In this document: piece after piece, positions 35,131-43,757 of the stretch | Position numbering within the stretch: the stretch's first letter is position 1 | Layout of the letters: each line of letters starts with the position of its first letter | From: Streptococcus suis | GTDB taxonomy: Bacteria; Bacillota; Bacilli; Lactobacillales; Streptococcaceae | Length of the DNA stretch: 64,000 bases | Direction of reading: 5' to 3' | NCBI RefSeq assembly: GCF_024509555.1 | Contig: NZ_JAMWEL010000001.1 | Span: forward strand, 62,001 to 126,000 | The notes under the pieces: model-generated | The model's database searches: none | What the model was told of the DNA's origin: nothing | What the model saw: the letters and a program-made list of their open reading frames with translations, nothing else | Program-made: the position numbers and the translations under genes

Positions 35131-35934
35131 ATGGCAGATTACAACTGGAATGAACGCCATATCATCACTTTCCCAGAGGAAAAAATTGCCCTTTCAACAA
35201 AAGATGTTCACGTTTACTATGGTAAAAATGAAGCCATCAAGGGCATTGATATGCAGTTCGAGAAAAATAAAATTACAGCCTTGATTGGTCCTTCAGGCTG
35301 TGGTAAATCAACCTATCTTCGCAGTCTCAATCGTATGAATGATACGATCGATATTGCTAAGGTAACAGGCCAAATCCTCTACGAAGGAATTGACATCAAC
35401 AGACCAGATATGAACGTTTACGAAATTCGTAAGCATATTGGAATGGTTTTCCAACGTCCTAACCCATTTGCAAAATCGATTTATCGCAATATTACTTTTG
35501 CTCATGAGCGTGCAGGTGTAAAAGATAAGCAAGTGTTGGATGAGATTGTTGAAACATCCTTGAAACAAGCGGCCCTCTGGGATCAGGTAAAAGACGATTT
35601 ACACAAGTCAGCCTTTACCTTGTCTGGTGGACAACAGCAACGTTTGTGTATCGCACGTGCTATCTCCGTTAAACCTCAAATCTTGCTCATGGATGAACCA
35701 GCCTCAGCCTTGGACCCGATTGCCACTATGCAGTTGGAAGAAACCATGTTTGAGTTGAAGAAAGACTACACGATTATCATCGTTACGCACAATATGCAAC
35801 AGGCAGCGCGTGCAAGTGACTATACTGCTTTCTTCTATCTTGGTGACTTGATTGAGTACGATAAAACAGCAAATATCTTCCAAAATGCCAAACTCAAGTC
35901 TACTAACGATTACGTTTCAGGACACTTTGGATAG
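35131..35934 (+). CDS. pstB1: Phosphate ABC ATPase PstB (first copy)
   Basis: The 267-residue ATPase has Walker [10 protein letters not shown], signature LSGGQQQRL and Walker [15 protein letters not shown]. It drives phosphate uptake through PstCA. Streptococcal pst operons commonly hold two pstB genes; this one has a longer N-terminus than the second (it begins [18 protein letters not shown]). It is followed after 11 bases by the second copy. Confidence 0.95.
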   Translation: MADYNWNERHIITFPEEKIALSTKDVHVYYGKNEAIKGIDMQFEKNKITALIGPSGCGKSTYLRSLNRMNDTIDIAKVTGQILYEGIDINRPDMNVYEIRKHIGMVFQRPNPFAKSIYRNITFAHERAGVKDKQVLDEIVETSLKQAALWDQVKDDLHKSAFTLSGGQQQRLCIARAISVKPQILLMDEPASALDPIATMQLEETMFELKKDYTIIIVTHNMQQAARASDYTAFFYLGDLIEYDKTANIFQNAKLKSTNDYVSGHFG

Positions 35935-35945
35935 AAAGGGAAACA

Positions 35946-36704
35946 ATGACATCACCTATTTTACAAGTAAAAGATTTGTCTGTTTACTACAATAAGAAAA
36001 AGGCTTTGAATAGTGTTTCAATTGATTTCTATCCAAATGAAATTACAGCCTTGATTGGTCCGTCAGGTTCTGGAAAGTCAACGCTCTTGCGTGCGATTAA
36101 CCGCATGGGCGATTTGAACCCAGAAGTAACCTTGACTGGTGCTATTGATTACAATGGTAAAAATATTTACAGTCCCCGTACAGATACGGTAGACCTTCGT
36201 AAGGAAATCGGGATGGTCTTCCAACAACCAAACCCATTCCCTATGTCTATCTATGAAAATGTTGTCTACGGCCTTCGTATCAATGGTATTAAGGACAAGC
36301 AACTTCTTGATGAGACTGTAGAGCGTGCCTTGATTGGTGCTTCTATTTGGAACGAGGTTAAGGATCGTTTGCACGATTCAGCAGTTGGTTTGTCAGGTGG
36401 TCAGCAGCAACGTGTCTGTGTAGCGCGTGTCTTGGCTACTAGTCCTAAAATTATCTTGTTGGATGAGCCAACATCAGCACTTGACCCTATCTCAGCTGGT
36501 AAGATTGAAGATACCTTGTATGGTTTGAAGGATAAGTACACCATGGTATTGGTAACACGTTCAATGCAGCAAGCGTCACGTATTTCAGATAGAACTGGTT
36601 TCTTCTTAGATGGAGATTTAATCGAATACAATTCTACAAAAGAAATGTTCATGAACCCTGCAAACAAAGAGACAGAAGATTATATTACAGGTAAGTTTGG
36701 TTAA
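35946..36704 (+). CDS. pstB2: Phosphate ABC ATPase PstB (second copy)
   Basis: The 252-residue ATPase has Walker [10 protein letters not shown], signature LSGGQQQRV and Walker [15 protein letters not shown]. It is a clear paralogue of the gene just upstream, sharing the peptide [10 protein letters not shown] around Walker A in both DNA and protein, and could pair with it as a heterodimer or serve as an alternative subunit (inference). Confidence 0.95.
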   Translation: MTSPILQVKDLSVYYNKKKALNSVSIDFYPNEITALIGPSGSGKSTLLRAINRMGDLNPEVTLTGAIDYNGKNIYSPRTDTVDLRKEIGMVFQQPNPFPMSIYENVVYGLRINGIKDKQLLDETVERALIGASIWNEVKDRLHDSAVGLSGGQQQRVCVARVLATSPKIILLDEPTSALDPISAGKIEDTLYGLKDKYTMVLVTRSMQQASRISDRTGFFLDGDLIEYNSTKEMFMNPANKETEDYITGKFG

Positions 36705-36730
36705 TCCTGTTAAAAAGAAAAGAGGTTTAT

Positions 36731-37387
36731 ATGTTAAGAGCGCAGTTTGAAGAAGAATTAGGAAAACTCCACAACCAATTTTACGCGATGGGAAATGAAG
36801 TTTTGGCTCAAATTAATAATGCTGTTCGTGCCTTTACAACTCATGATCGTGAATTGGCGAAAGAAGTGATCGAAGCAGATAAAAAAATCAATGATTTTGA
36901 AATTAAACTCGAAAAGAAATCTTTAGAGATTATTGCATTGCAACAGCCAGTTTCTACAGATTTACGTCGTGTAATCACTGTCTTGAAAGCAACAAGTGAC
37001 TTAGAACGTATGGGAGACCACGCAGTTTCGATCGCAAAAGCTGCTATTCGTATGAAAGGCGAAGTCCGTATTCCAGTAGTTGAAGATGAAGTGAAGAAGA
37101 TGGGCCGCGAAGTTCGAAAACTTGTTGAAGAAACTTTGGAGCTTTATCTTGGTGATGCGGATATGGAAGTCGCATATGAAGTAGCTGCTCGTGACGAAGT
37201 TGTCAATGAATTTTACTCAACAATCCAAGAATTGACAACTGAAGAAATCAAGAAAAATCCAGATGCATTGATTGCTGGTCGTGATTACTTCCAAGTACTA
37301 ACGTATTTGGAACGTGTAGGAGACTACGCAAAGAATATCTGTGAATGGGTTGTTTACCTACGAACAGGTGATATTACTGAATTGTAA
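36731..37387 (+). CDS. phoU: Phosphate regulatory protein PhoU
   Basis: The 218-residue all-helical protein has the two-fold PhoU repeat, with E/D-rich metal-binding segments VSTDLRRVITVLKATSDLER and YFQVLTYLERVGDYAKNI. It restrains Pst transport activity and signals phosphate status. It is the last gene of the pst operon; a terminator follows. No PhoBR-type pair is adjacent. Confidence 0.95.
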   Translation: MLRAQFEEELGKLHNQFYAMGNEVLAQINNAVRAFTTHDRELAKEVIEADKKINDFEIKLEKKSLEIIALQQPVSTDLRRVITVLKATSDLERMGDHAVSIAKAAIRMKGEVRIPVVEDEVKKMGREVRKLVEETLELYLGDADMEVAYEVAARDEVVNEFYSTIQELTTEEIKKNPDALIAGRDYFQVLTYLERVGDYAKNICEWVVYLRTGDITEL

Positions 37388-37391
37388 AATG

Positions 37392-37413
37392 GAAGTCCGA
37401 AAGGACTTCTTTT
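37392..37413 (+). terminator. Terminator of the pst operon
   Basis: GAAGTCC (37392-37398) and GGACTTC (37403-37409) form a perfect 7-bp stem with a GAAA tetraloop, followed by TTTT. Confidence 0.9.
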
Positions 37414-37441
37414 AGTTTACATTAAGGCAAATGCAATGAAA

Positions 37442-37474
37442 CTTTAGATTGGTTTAAGTTTTTCATTTTATACT
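37442..37474 (+). promoter_or_regulatory. CiaR-box-like promoter of the repeat protein gene
   Basis: CTTTAG (37442-37447), five bases and TTTAAG (37453-37458) approximate the CiaR consensus TTTAAG-N5-TTTAAG. A -10 TATACT follows 10 bp later (37469-37474), about the spacing I recall for CiaR-activated promoters. The first half-site matches 4 of 6 positions. It lies about 0.75 kb upstream of ciaR. Confidence 0.5.
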
Positions 37475-37536
37475 GTTCTTGTCATCTGGTGAGTAAAGAC
37501 TCGCTATGATAAAATATTATTGAAAAGAGGAATTTT

Positions 37537-38031
37537 ATGTCAATAATCAATCAATTAAAGTCACAGTCTAAAACAGTTTTGGCAGCAGTAGCCATTTCAG
37601 CCGCAACGATTGGATTTGTTGGAGGGATGAGTATTTCAAAATCTTCAACAGCTGTATCGACACAAAGCCAAGCAAGTTTGGCGCAAAATAATTCTGCAAC
37701 AACGAATGGACAGGTAGCCGCATCTGCGAATACCCAAGGTATGCCACCAGGTCAAGGTGGAGCTCCCCAAGACATGCCACCAGGACAGGGTGGAGCACCT
37801 CAAGGCATGCCTCCAGGACAGAATGGGAATAGTCAAGGTATGACTCTACCAGATGCAGCAGGCGAAACATCCCAAGGAATGCCATCGGGTCGAAAAGGTG
37901 AGATGCGTGGTATGCCCCCTGGTCAAGGGACAAGCCATCCGGATACGACAAGTGGTGCAACACAGTCAAATTCATCATCAAGCACTTCATCAGACGAAGT
38001 AAATGCCTTAAAAGAGAAAATCAAGAAATAA
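37537..38031 (+). CDS. Exported low-complexity protein with MPPGQ repeats
   Basis: I do not recognise a family for this 164-residue protein. It has a membrane or signal segment (about residues 14-32; VLAAVAISAATIGFVGG). A Ser/Thr/Gln/Ala-rich stretch follows, then repeats of QGMPPGQGGAP, a Ser-rich stretch (about 145-152) and a lysine-rich end (VNALKEKIKK). It is probably anchored or secreted. The ribosome binding site is AAAGAGGAA. It lies between phoU and ciaR and may be under CiaR control, judged by the upstream site. Confidence 0.7.
   Translation: MSIINQLKSQSKTVLAAVAISAATIGFVGGMSISKSSTAVSTQSQASLAQNNSATTNGQVAASANTQGMPPGQGGAPQDMPPGQGGAPQGMPPGQNGNSQGMTLPDAAGETSQGMPSGRKGEMRGMPPGQGTSHPDTTSGATQSNSSSSTSSDEVNALKEKIKK
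37735..37833 (+). repeat. 33-bp tandem repeat encoding QGMPPGQGGAP
   Basis: Three consecutive 33-bp units begin at 37735, 37768 and 37801, and decayed copies follow to about 37925. All copies keep the reading frame. Confidence 0.88.
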
Positions 38032-38089
38032 AAGCTCAAATTTCAGGTAGTTCTAGCACTTCAAACCAATAGGAAAAATTTGAGATAAG

Positions 38090-38192
38090 TGGTATAATAA
38101 ATTAGACTATGACAGAAAGCAGAGGCAACTTATTAATGTGAAAAAATATATTCAAAGACCAAGTTTTTACTTGTGTCTTTGAATTGTCTTTT
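38090..38192 (+). promoter_or_regulatory. Promoter and terminator-like leader hairpin ahead of ciaR
   Basis: An extended -10 TGGTATAAT (38090-38098) predicts transcription from about 38105. Downstream, ATTCAAAGAC (38150-38159) pairs with GTCTTTGAAT (38175-38184), with an inner CAAG/CTTG stem, followed by TGTCTTTT. The transcript could be a short RNA of about 85 nt or an attenuated ciaRH leader. Confidence 0.6.
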
Positions 38193-38216
38193 AGATATTA
38201 GGTTAAGGAGATAGTC

Positions 38217-38888
38217 ATGATTAAGATTTTGTTAGTAGAAGATGATTTAAGTCTTTCGAATTCTGTTTTTGATTTTTTAGATGATTTTGCAGATGTCATG
38301 CAAGTTTTTGATGGAGAAGAAGGAATCTATGAAGCGGAAACTGGTGTATACGACTTGATATTATTAGATTTAATGTTACCTGAAAAAGATGGTTTCCAAG
38401 TTCTCAGAGAATTACGTGAAAAGGGTGTTACAACTCCAGTATTGATTACAACTGCAAAAGAAAGTCTTGAAGATAAAGGTCATGGATTTGAATTAGGTGC
38501 AGATGATTATTTGACCAAGCCGTTCTATTTAGAAGAGTTGAAAATGCGTATTCAGGCACTTCTTAAACGTTCAGGTAAGTTCAATGATAATCAATTGACT
38601 TATGGGGATGTAACAGTAGATCTAGCTACCAACACAACAACAGTAGATGGTAAGGCTGTTGAATTACTAGGAAAAGAATTTGATCTTTTAGTATATTTCT
38701 TACAAAATCAAAATGTAATCTTGCCTAAAACACAGATTTTTGACAGATTATGGGGATTTGATAGCGATACTACCATTTCTGTAGTGGAGGTTTACGTTTC
38801 AAAAATCCGTAAAAAATTGAAGGGGACAACATTTGGAGAAAATTTACAAACTCTCCGTAGTGTTGGATATATTTTGAAAAATGCCTAA
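38217..38888 (+). CDS. ciaR: Response regulator CiaR
   Basis: The 223-residue OmpR-type regulator has an N-terminal receiver domain ([20 protein letters not shown], phospho-Asp in [13 protein letters not shown]) and a winged-helix C-terminus ([36 protein letters not shown]). It is very close to pneumococcal CiaR as I recall it, including [20 protein letters not shown]. CiaR controls competence, envelope stress, HtrA and small RNAs by binding TTTAAG repeats. The ribosome binding site is AAGGAG. It overlaps ciaH by 8 bp. Confidence 0.95.
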   Translation: MIKILLVEDDLSLSNSVFDFLDDFADVMQVFDGEEGIYEAETGVYDLILLDLMLPEKDGFQVLRELREKGVTTPVLITTAKESLEDKGHGFELGADDYLTKPFYLEELKMRIQALLKRSGKFNDNQLTYGDVTVDLATNTTTVDGKAVELLGKEFDLLVYFLQNQNVILPKTQIFDRLWGFDSDTTISVVEVYVSKIRKKLKGTTFGENLQTLRSVGYILKNA

Positions 38889-40263
38889 ACAGTTGAGAAG
38901 TATAGTTAGCACAGATAAATTTTCTTATTTTATTCGATATTTTGCTGTTTTTACCTTAATTTTTGGACTGATTACGGTTATTATTTTCCAACTAATGCGC
39001 TCGACAATGTATCAAAGGATTGATGATTCTTTAGTGAGAGTAAAAGACTCCCCAGCTATGATAGTAGGTTTTGCTATAGCACGAACCTATGATCAAAATG
39101 TAGAGATGGTGATAGATTCTTCCTCAACTGTTGAATCAAGTTTCGATACGAGCTCGTCAAGTAATGTGAGAGAAGAGATGCCTCCGAAAAGCATTGGTGG
39201 TATTCAAGAGATGAAATTTGGTGCAAATACTCACGTTTTATTATATAGTAAAAACGAGAGTTTATTGAACCCAGACAATTTTACAGGGCTTTCGGAGTTT
39301 AAAGTTGATAAATCAAGTCTTGGTGAGATAAAAGAAGTAACAATTGAAAGTCCATTCGGTAGTGAAGAACATTATCGCTACATTTCTATTGAACTTTCTG
39401 AAGAGGATTTGGGATATTATTCAGATTATGATATTGCTTGTGCAACTGTTCTTATAAATGTAACACAGATTAAATCATCTATTTCAACTTATGAGTCAAC
39501 AGTATTAATTGTCATGATTTCTGCCTGGTTGGTTTCAATATTTGCGAGTATTTATTTATCAAATATCAGCATGAAGCCGATTTTGATTAGCTATCAGAAG
39601 CAAAAAGATTTTGTAGAGAATGCCAGTCACGAATTACGTACCCCACTGGCTGTATTGCAAAATCGCTTGGAAAGTCTTTTCCGAAATCCAGAAGCAACAA
39701 TATTGGAAAGTAGTGAGAGCATTGCTTCCAGTCTCGAAGAGGTTCGCAATATGCGCCTACTGACAACCAATCTTCTTAATCTAGCAAGACGAGATGATGG
39801 ATTTAAGGTGGAAATAGTAGATGTTGAACCGGCTTATTTTGATGAAATATTTGAAAATTATTGCATGATAGCCGAAGAAAACGGTAAGAATATTGTAGTT
39901 GAAAATCACATTCAAAAATTCATTAGAACAGATAAAGTCCTACTCAAGCAATTGTTGACAATATTATTTGATAACGCCATGAAATACACGGATAACAATG
40001 GTGAAATCAAAATTATTGCTAGTCTAAAGGATAAAAGTATTCACATATCGATTGCTGATAATGGTTTGGGGATATCGGATGCAGATAAAAAGAAAATTTT
40101 TGATCGATTTTATCGTGTCGATAAGGCAAGGACTCGTCAAAAAGGTGGTTTTGGTTTAGGGCTTTCTTTGGCTCAGCAGATCATTAAAACCCTTAATGGT
40201 CAAATTGTGGTAAAAGATAATCAACCAAAAGGTACCATTTTTGAAGTTCATCTACCTAAATAA
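38881..40263 (+). CDS. ciaH: Sensor histidine kinase CiaH
   Basis: The 460-residue kinase has two membrane segments (about 20-40 and 205-225) around an extracellular sensor region, and a phospho-acceptor His in [16 protein letters not shown]. Its HATPase motifs are [30 protein letters not shown] and [13 protein letters not shown]. It phosphorylates CiaR. The extracellular part contains a Ser-rich stretch and a [12 protein letters not shown] segment. The ATG lies within the end of ciaR. Confidence 0.95.
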   Translation: MPKQLRSIVSTDKFSYFIRYFAVFTLIFGLITVIIFQLMRSTMYQRIDDSLVRVKDSPAMIVGFAIARTYDQNVEMVIDSSSTVESSFDTSSSSNVREEMPPKSIGGIQEMKFGANTHVLLYSKNESLLNPDNFTGLSEFKVDKSSLGEIKEVTIESPFGSEEHYRYISIELSEEDLGYYSDYDIACATVLINVTQIKSSISTYESTVLIVMISAWLVSIFASIYLSNISMKPILISYQKQKDFVENASHELRTPLAVLQNRLESLFRNPEATILESSESIASSLEEVRNMRLLTTNLLNLARRDDGFKVEIVDVEPAYFDEIFENYCMIAEENGKNIVVENHIQKFIRTDKVLLKQLLTILFDNAMKYTDNNGEIKIIASLKDKSIHISIADNGLGISDADKKKIFDRFYRVDKARTRQKGGFGLGLSLAQQIIKTLNGQIVVKDNQPKGTIFEVHLPK

Positions 40264-40577
40264 TGATAGTTCTACATAGATTTATGCAACTTAGTAGAAG
40301 TAGCTGACACTTTTTGATATGTAAGCTAGTCTGAAATTCGGTATTTATAGTTCAGCCCCTCCATTGATTAAAAGAATATAAAAATTGGACCGATTTTTTC
40401 TTGGTCCAATTTTCCTTTATGAAGAAAAGTTTGTTCAATAGCAGTGGATGATGATTATTTGATATTGCTCAGCTCTTAGAAGCGAGTCTGGTCTAGGGCC
40501 CAGCACCAGTATTATGAAAAATAGTGAGCATAGGGTATTGAAAAATATGATATACTATGTGCAGGTAGGTATGATAT
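40264..40577. other. Intergenic region between ciaH and the transglutaminase-like gene
   Basis: These 314 bases hold the ciaRH terminator in the middle and, near the end, a probable -10 (TATACT near 40551) for the next gene. No supportable coding sequence or RNA gene is visible between them. Confidence 0.5.
40381..40416 (+). terminator. Terminator of ciaRH
   Basis: AAAATTGGACC (40381-40391) pairs perfectly with GGTCCAATTTT (40403-40413), followed by CCTTT. The A- and T-rich flanks suggest it may work in both directions. Confidence 0.8.
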
Positions 40578-41795
40578 ATGAAGAAACGATTATTAAATGT
40601 TATTTTTCTGCTTTCTGTTACTATGCTGTCTGCATGTACACCCCAAGAAGTGGGTAAGCAGTTAGAAGGAATTCAATCCATTATTTTCCAAAAAGACAGC
40701 CAATTAGAGGCAGAATTAGAAAAACTAAAGGAAGAGGTTAGAGTCAACTATTACTATCAGCAATTAGACAGTGACCAAGAGCGTCGAGTCTATCTTCAGT
40801 TTGTTAATGGTTTAAAGAAAGGTGAGAAAACAATTACCATTGATACAGAAGAGGAAGAAGTCTATACCCGTGTCTATTTTTCTGTTGCAAATGATTATCC
40901 GGAATTTTACTGGCTGACAGATGAAATGTCTGACGGAATTAGTCTATCGGATTTGTCCCTGCCAGGCTATCCCAAAGATTATAAAGAGATCATGAAGAAA
41001 GTGGAGGATACAGCTTTTGATATTCTTTCCATGAGTCCACAGGGTTCAGACTATGAAAAAGTTAGGTATTTCTACGAGTACATCATCAATCAAACAGATT
41101 ATGATGTTGATGCACTGACAAATGATAGTTTGGCTTGGAAGAGGCAGTCTGTCACTAGCGTGTTACTTGATAGAAAATCTGTCTGTGCTGGCTATAGTAG
41201 AACCTTTCAGTATTTATGTAAACTTTCTGATATCGAATGTATTTATGTTTCTGGTATGGCTAGGGATGTAGATGGAACAGAGTTTGGACATGCCTGGAAC
41301 CTTGTTAAAATTGCTGGGAACTTTTATGGTGTAGATACAACCTGGGGAGACCCTGTTTTTGATGCGGCAATTGGTGGGGAAGAGAATCAGGATATTTCTT
41401 ATGATTATCTTTGTGTTACTGACCAACTGCTTGAAACGAGTCGAGTAGCAGATCGTGACCTCTTGTCCTACTGGGGAAATGAGTATCCATATCAGTCTCG
41501 TGTACTTTCTTATCCTGTTTGTGATGATAACTCCTTGAATTACTATGTAGTCAACAATCAATATTTTGAAAGTTTTGACAAGGAACAAGTATTAGAATCT
41601 ATTTCTAGACAAGTGACAATGGGGAACCAGAAGGTAACTATGCAGTTTTCTGATAGTGCCTTACTCGAACAAATGCTACAATTCATTGAGTCACAGGACT
41701 TAAGTATTTTTCAAGCGTTTGGAGAATATGTTTCGACCTATCAATATTCTAGTAATGAGCAAACTAATACACTCCAATTAACAAATTGGGAATAA
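40578..41795 (+). CDS. Transglutaminase-like lipoprotein
   Basis: The 405-residue protein has a lipoprotein signal peptide with lipobox LSAC (Cys20). A transglutaminase-core fold follows (about 145-275) with a probable Cys-His-Asp triad: Cys in RKSVCAGYSRTF, His in FGHAWNLVKI and Asp in YGVDTTWGDP. Such extracellular domains act as cysteine proteases or cross-linkers; the target is unknown. The upstream part and the C-terminal 130 residues show no recognised domain. It is transcribed toward rpsT, with a shared terminator. Confidence 0.82.
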   Translation: MKKRLLNVIFLLSVTMLSACTPQEVGKQLEGIQSIIFQKDSQLEAELEKLKEEVRVNYYYQQLDSDQERRVYLQFVNGLKKGEKTITIDTEEEEVYTRVYFSVANDYPEFYWLTDEMSDGISLSDLSLPGYPKDYKEIMKKVEDTAFDILSMSPQGSDYEKVRYFYEYIINQTDYDVDALTNDSLAWKRQSVTSVLLDRKSVCAGYSRTFQYLCKLSDIECIYVSGMARDVDGTEFGHAWNLVKIAGNFYGVDTTWGDPVFDAAIGGEENQDISYDYLCVTDQLLETSRVADRDLLSYWGNEYPYQSRVLSYPVCDDNSLNYYVVNNQYFESFDKEQVLESISRQVTMGNQKVTMQFSDSALLEQMLQFIESQDLSIFQAFGEYVSTYQYSSNEQTNTLQLTNWE

Positions 41796-41825
41796 AAAAA
41801 GGAAACCCGAAGGTTTCTTTTTTTT
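41792..41825. terminator. Bidirectional terminator between the lipoprotein gene and rpsT
   Basis: GAAACC (41802-41807) and GGTTTC (41812-41817) form a stem with loop CGAA, flanked by a run of A on the left and T on the right, so it can end transcription from both convergent genes. Confidence 0.88.
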
Positions 41826-41826
41826 A

Positions 41827-42060
41827 TTAAGCAAGTTTTGATGCAAGACGTGCTTTGTCGCGACTTGCTTTGTTTTTGTGAATCAAACCTTTAGTTTCTG
41901 CTTTATCGATTGCTGAGCTAGCAGCGCGGAAAAGCTCTTCAGATGGGTTAGCTTCAAATGCTTTAATTGCAGTACGCATAGCTGATTTTTGTGCTGAGTT
42001 TTTCTCGTTTTGTTTAACGTTCAATTCAGCGCGTTTGATAGCTGACTTAATGTTTGCCAA
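41827..42060 (-). CDS. rpsT: Ribosomal protein S20 with TTG start
   Basis: The 77-residue basic protein reads (M)[20 protein letters not shown], the S20 N-terminus, with the start codon TTG at 42060-42058. GGAGGTG lies 6 bases upstream (42073-42067), placing initiation at TTG; an in-frame GTG at 42075 is inside that site. S20 binds 16S rRNA in the small subunit. In E. coli rpsT also uses UUG, linked to autoregulation. It has its own promoter after coaA. Confidence 0.95.
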   Translation of the reverse strand: MANIKSAIKRAELNVKQNEKNSAQKSAMRTAIKAFEANPSEELFRAASSAIDKAETKGLIHKNKASRDKARLASKLA

Positions 42061-42097
42061 TGGTTTCACCTCCACCCTTTCTTGTACTAACTATACC

Positions 42098-42126
42098 ATT
42101 ATATCTGAAAAGATAGGTTTTGACAA
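42098..42126 (-). promoter_or_regulatory. Promoter of rpsT
   Basis: On the minus strand TTGTCA (42126-42121) and TATAAT (42103-42098) are separated by exactly 17 bp. It sits in the gap after coaA. Confidence 0.85.
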
Positions 42127-42133
42127 GTGAAAT

Positions 42134-43054
42134 TTATTTTTTTAGATAAATTTTATCGATTTCGTGGTTTTCAGCCTTATGAAGTATGATGTCGGCTCTG
42201 TTTCTCGTTGGCTCAATATATTTTTCGAGGTTGGCGAGATTGATATTTTTCCAGGTGTTTTGTGCAATGGCGATGATTTCTGGATAGGTCATTTGCGTAA
42301 AACGATGATAGTAGTTGCTAGGGTCGTTTTTGGCCAATGTCAACAATTTTTGAAATCGTTCCAAGTACCAGCTTTCGATGTGATCCACATCAGCATCGAC
42401 GTAAATGGATAAGTCAAAGTAGTCACTGACATACAGACGTTGGTTCTGTGGATTTTGAAAAACATTAATTCCCTCAACAATTAGAAAGTCAGGTGCTTTG
42501 ATTTCTTGCATCTGGTCGGGTACGATGTCATAAATCTCATGAGAATAGACAGGGATTTGACAATCGTAACCATTTTTTATTTTATCTAGGAAATCAATCA
42601 ATTTTTCCATATCATAGGATTCAGGAAACCCTTTTTTATTCAGCAATTGTCGTTCTTCCAAGATTGCATTTGGGTGGAGGAAACCGTCGGTTGTGACTAG
42701 TTCAACTTTAGCATGTTTAAAGGTACGGGCGATAAGAATCTGTAGAAGTCTGCTTGTTGTTGACTTGCCAACGGCTACACTTCCAGAAACCCCAATAATA
42801 AATGGTTGCGGTTTGATAGATTTTTGCAGGAAGAGGCTCTTGGTGAAATTGAGGTCCTTTCGAGCCTTCCGATAAATATGAATGAGGTTGATTAAGGGAA
42901 GATAGATATCAGAAACTTCGTGTAGTTGTACGCGGTCATTAAAACTCTTAATAGAGTTCAATTCATCTTGACTTAAAGGTATTGTTGTCTTTTTATGAAG
43001 CTGTTGCCAGGTAGAACGGTCGATTTCTTCAAAATTTAAAAATTCATTCTTCAT
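42134..43054 (-). CDS. coaA: Pantothenate kinase (type I)
   Basis: The 306-residue protein has the P-loop [18 protein letters not shown] and the type I CoaA blocks [20 protein letters not shown] and [12 protein letters not shown]. It phosphorylates pantothenate, the first step of CoA synthesis. It is leftward, divergent from the methyltransferase gene at 43167; the 112-bp gap holds promoters for both. The ribosome binding site before its ATG is weak. Confidence 0.95.
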   Translation of the reverse strand: MKNEFLNFEEIDRSTWQQLHKKTTIPLSQDELNSIKSFNDRVQLHEVSDIYLPLINLIHIYRKARKDLNFTKSLFLQKSIKPQPFIIGVSGSVAVGKSTTSRLLQILIARTFKHAKVELVTTDGFLHPNAILEERQLLNKKGFPESYDMEKLIDFLDKIKNGYDCQIPVYSHEIYDIVPDQMQEIKAPDFLIVEGINVFQNPQNQRLYVSDYFDLSIYVDADVDHIESWYLERFQKLLTLAKNDPSNYYHRFTQMTYPEIIAIAQNTWKNINLANLEKYIEPTRNRADIILHKAENHEIDKIYLKK

Positions 43055-43131
43055 AGTTTATTCTTTCTAATAGAAGTAAGCGTTTTACATAATACTTACA
43101 TTTTATCATATTTTCCAATCTTGCAAAACTC

Positions 43132-43160
43132 TTGAAAACGTTTTTAAGAAATGGTATAAT
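43132..43160 (+). promoter_or_regulatory. Promoter of the nucleoside-salvage operon with cre-like overlap
   Basis: TTGAAA (43132-43137) and TATAAT (43155-43160) are separated by 17 bp with an extended TGG. ATG follows 6 nt later. The -35 region, starting at 43132 as TTGAAAACG with a T-rich right half, matches the CcpA cre consensus at nearly every fixed position except the final C, so catabolite control is possible. Confidence 0.7.
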
Positions 43161-43166
43161 CGGAGT

Positions 43167-43757
43167 ATGTCTAATATGTATTATGAAAAAAATCCAAGTG
43201 TAGCACATGATATTCATGAACTCCGTGTCAGCTTACTAGATACTCAGATGTCTTTCTTAACAGATGCTGGTGTATTTAGTAAGAAAATGGTTGATTATGG
43301 AAGTCAGGTGCTTTTAAAGTCCCTTGATGTTGCGAAGGGGAAGACTCTCTTGGATGTAGGTTGTGGCTACGGACCTCTGGGATTGACCTTAGCAAAAGTC
43401 TATGACCTAAATGTTACCATGATTGATGTCAATAGCAGAGCCTTAGAGCTAGCCGAGAAAAATGCTGAGAAAAATGGTGTTTCTGCGACGATCTTTCAAT
43501 CTGATGTCTATGAAGCAGTTGAGGGTAGTTTTGATTATGTGATTTCTAACCCTCCCATTCGAGCTGGTAAGTCAGTTGTGCATGAAGTGATTACAGGTGC
43601 CAAGGAACATTTGGTTGACGGCGGGAGCTTAACCATTGTCATCCAAAAGAAACAAGGGGCACCGAGCGCTAAAAAACGGATGGAAGAAGTGTTTGGGAAT
43701 TGCCAGATTATTAAAAAAGATAAGGGATACTATATCCTTGAAAGTGTGAAAGAATGA
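43167..43757 (+). CDS. Class I SAM methyltransferase, RsmC-like
   Basis: The 196-residue protein has the SAM motif LLDVGCGYGPLGLTLA and the NPPY-type catalytic motif ISNPPIRAGKSVVHEVI of RsmC-like guanine-N2 methyltransferases. It probably acts on 16S rRNA, though this short form lacks the N-terminal domain of E. coli RsmC. The start lies only 6 nt after a strong -10 element. It overlaps pdp by 4 bp (ATGA). Confidence 0.88.
   Translation: MSNMYYEKNPSVAHDIHELRVSLLDTQMSFLTDAGVFSKKMVDYGSQVLLKSLDVAKGKTLLDVGCGYGPLGLTLAKVYDLNVTMIDVNSRALELAEKNAEKNGVSATIFQSDVYEAVEGSFDYVISNPPIRAGKSVVHEVITGAKEHLVDGGSLTIVIQKKQGAPSAKKRMEEVFGNCQIIKKDKGYYILESVKE

Noticed and set aside
37568..37990. Leftward open frame opposite the MPPGQ-repeat gene
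   Set aside because: It is the complement of the repeat. The rightward frame has the ribosome binding site, a signal-like segment and a sensible composition.
38035..38084. 9-bp inverted repeat CTCAAATTT/AAATTTGAG upstream of the ciaR promoter
   Set aside because: The arms are 32 bases apart and AT-rich, with no T run or known site. It is too weak to call a terminator or operator.
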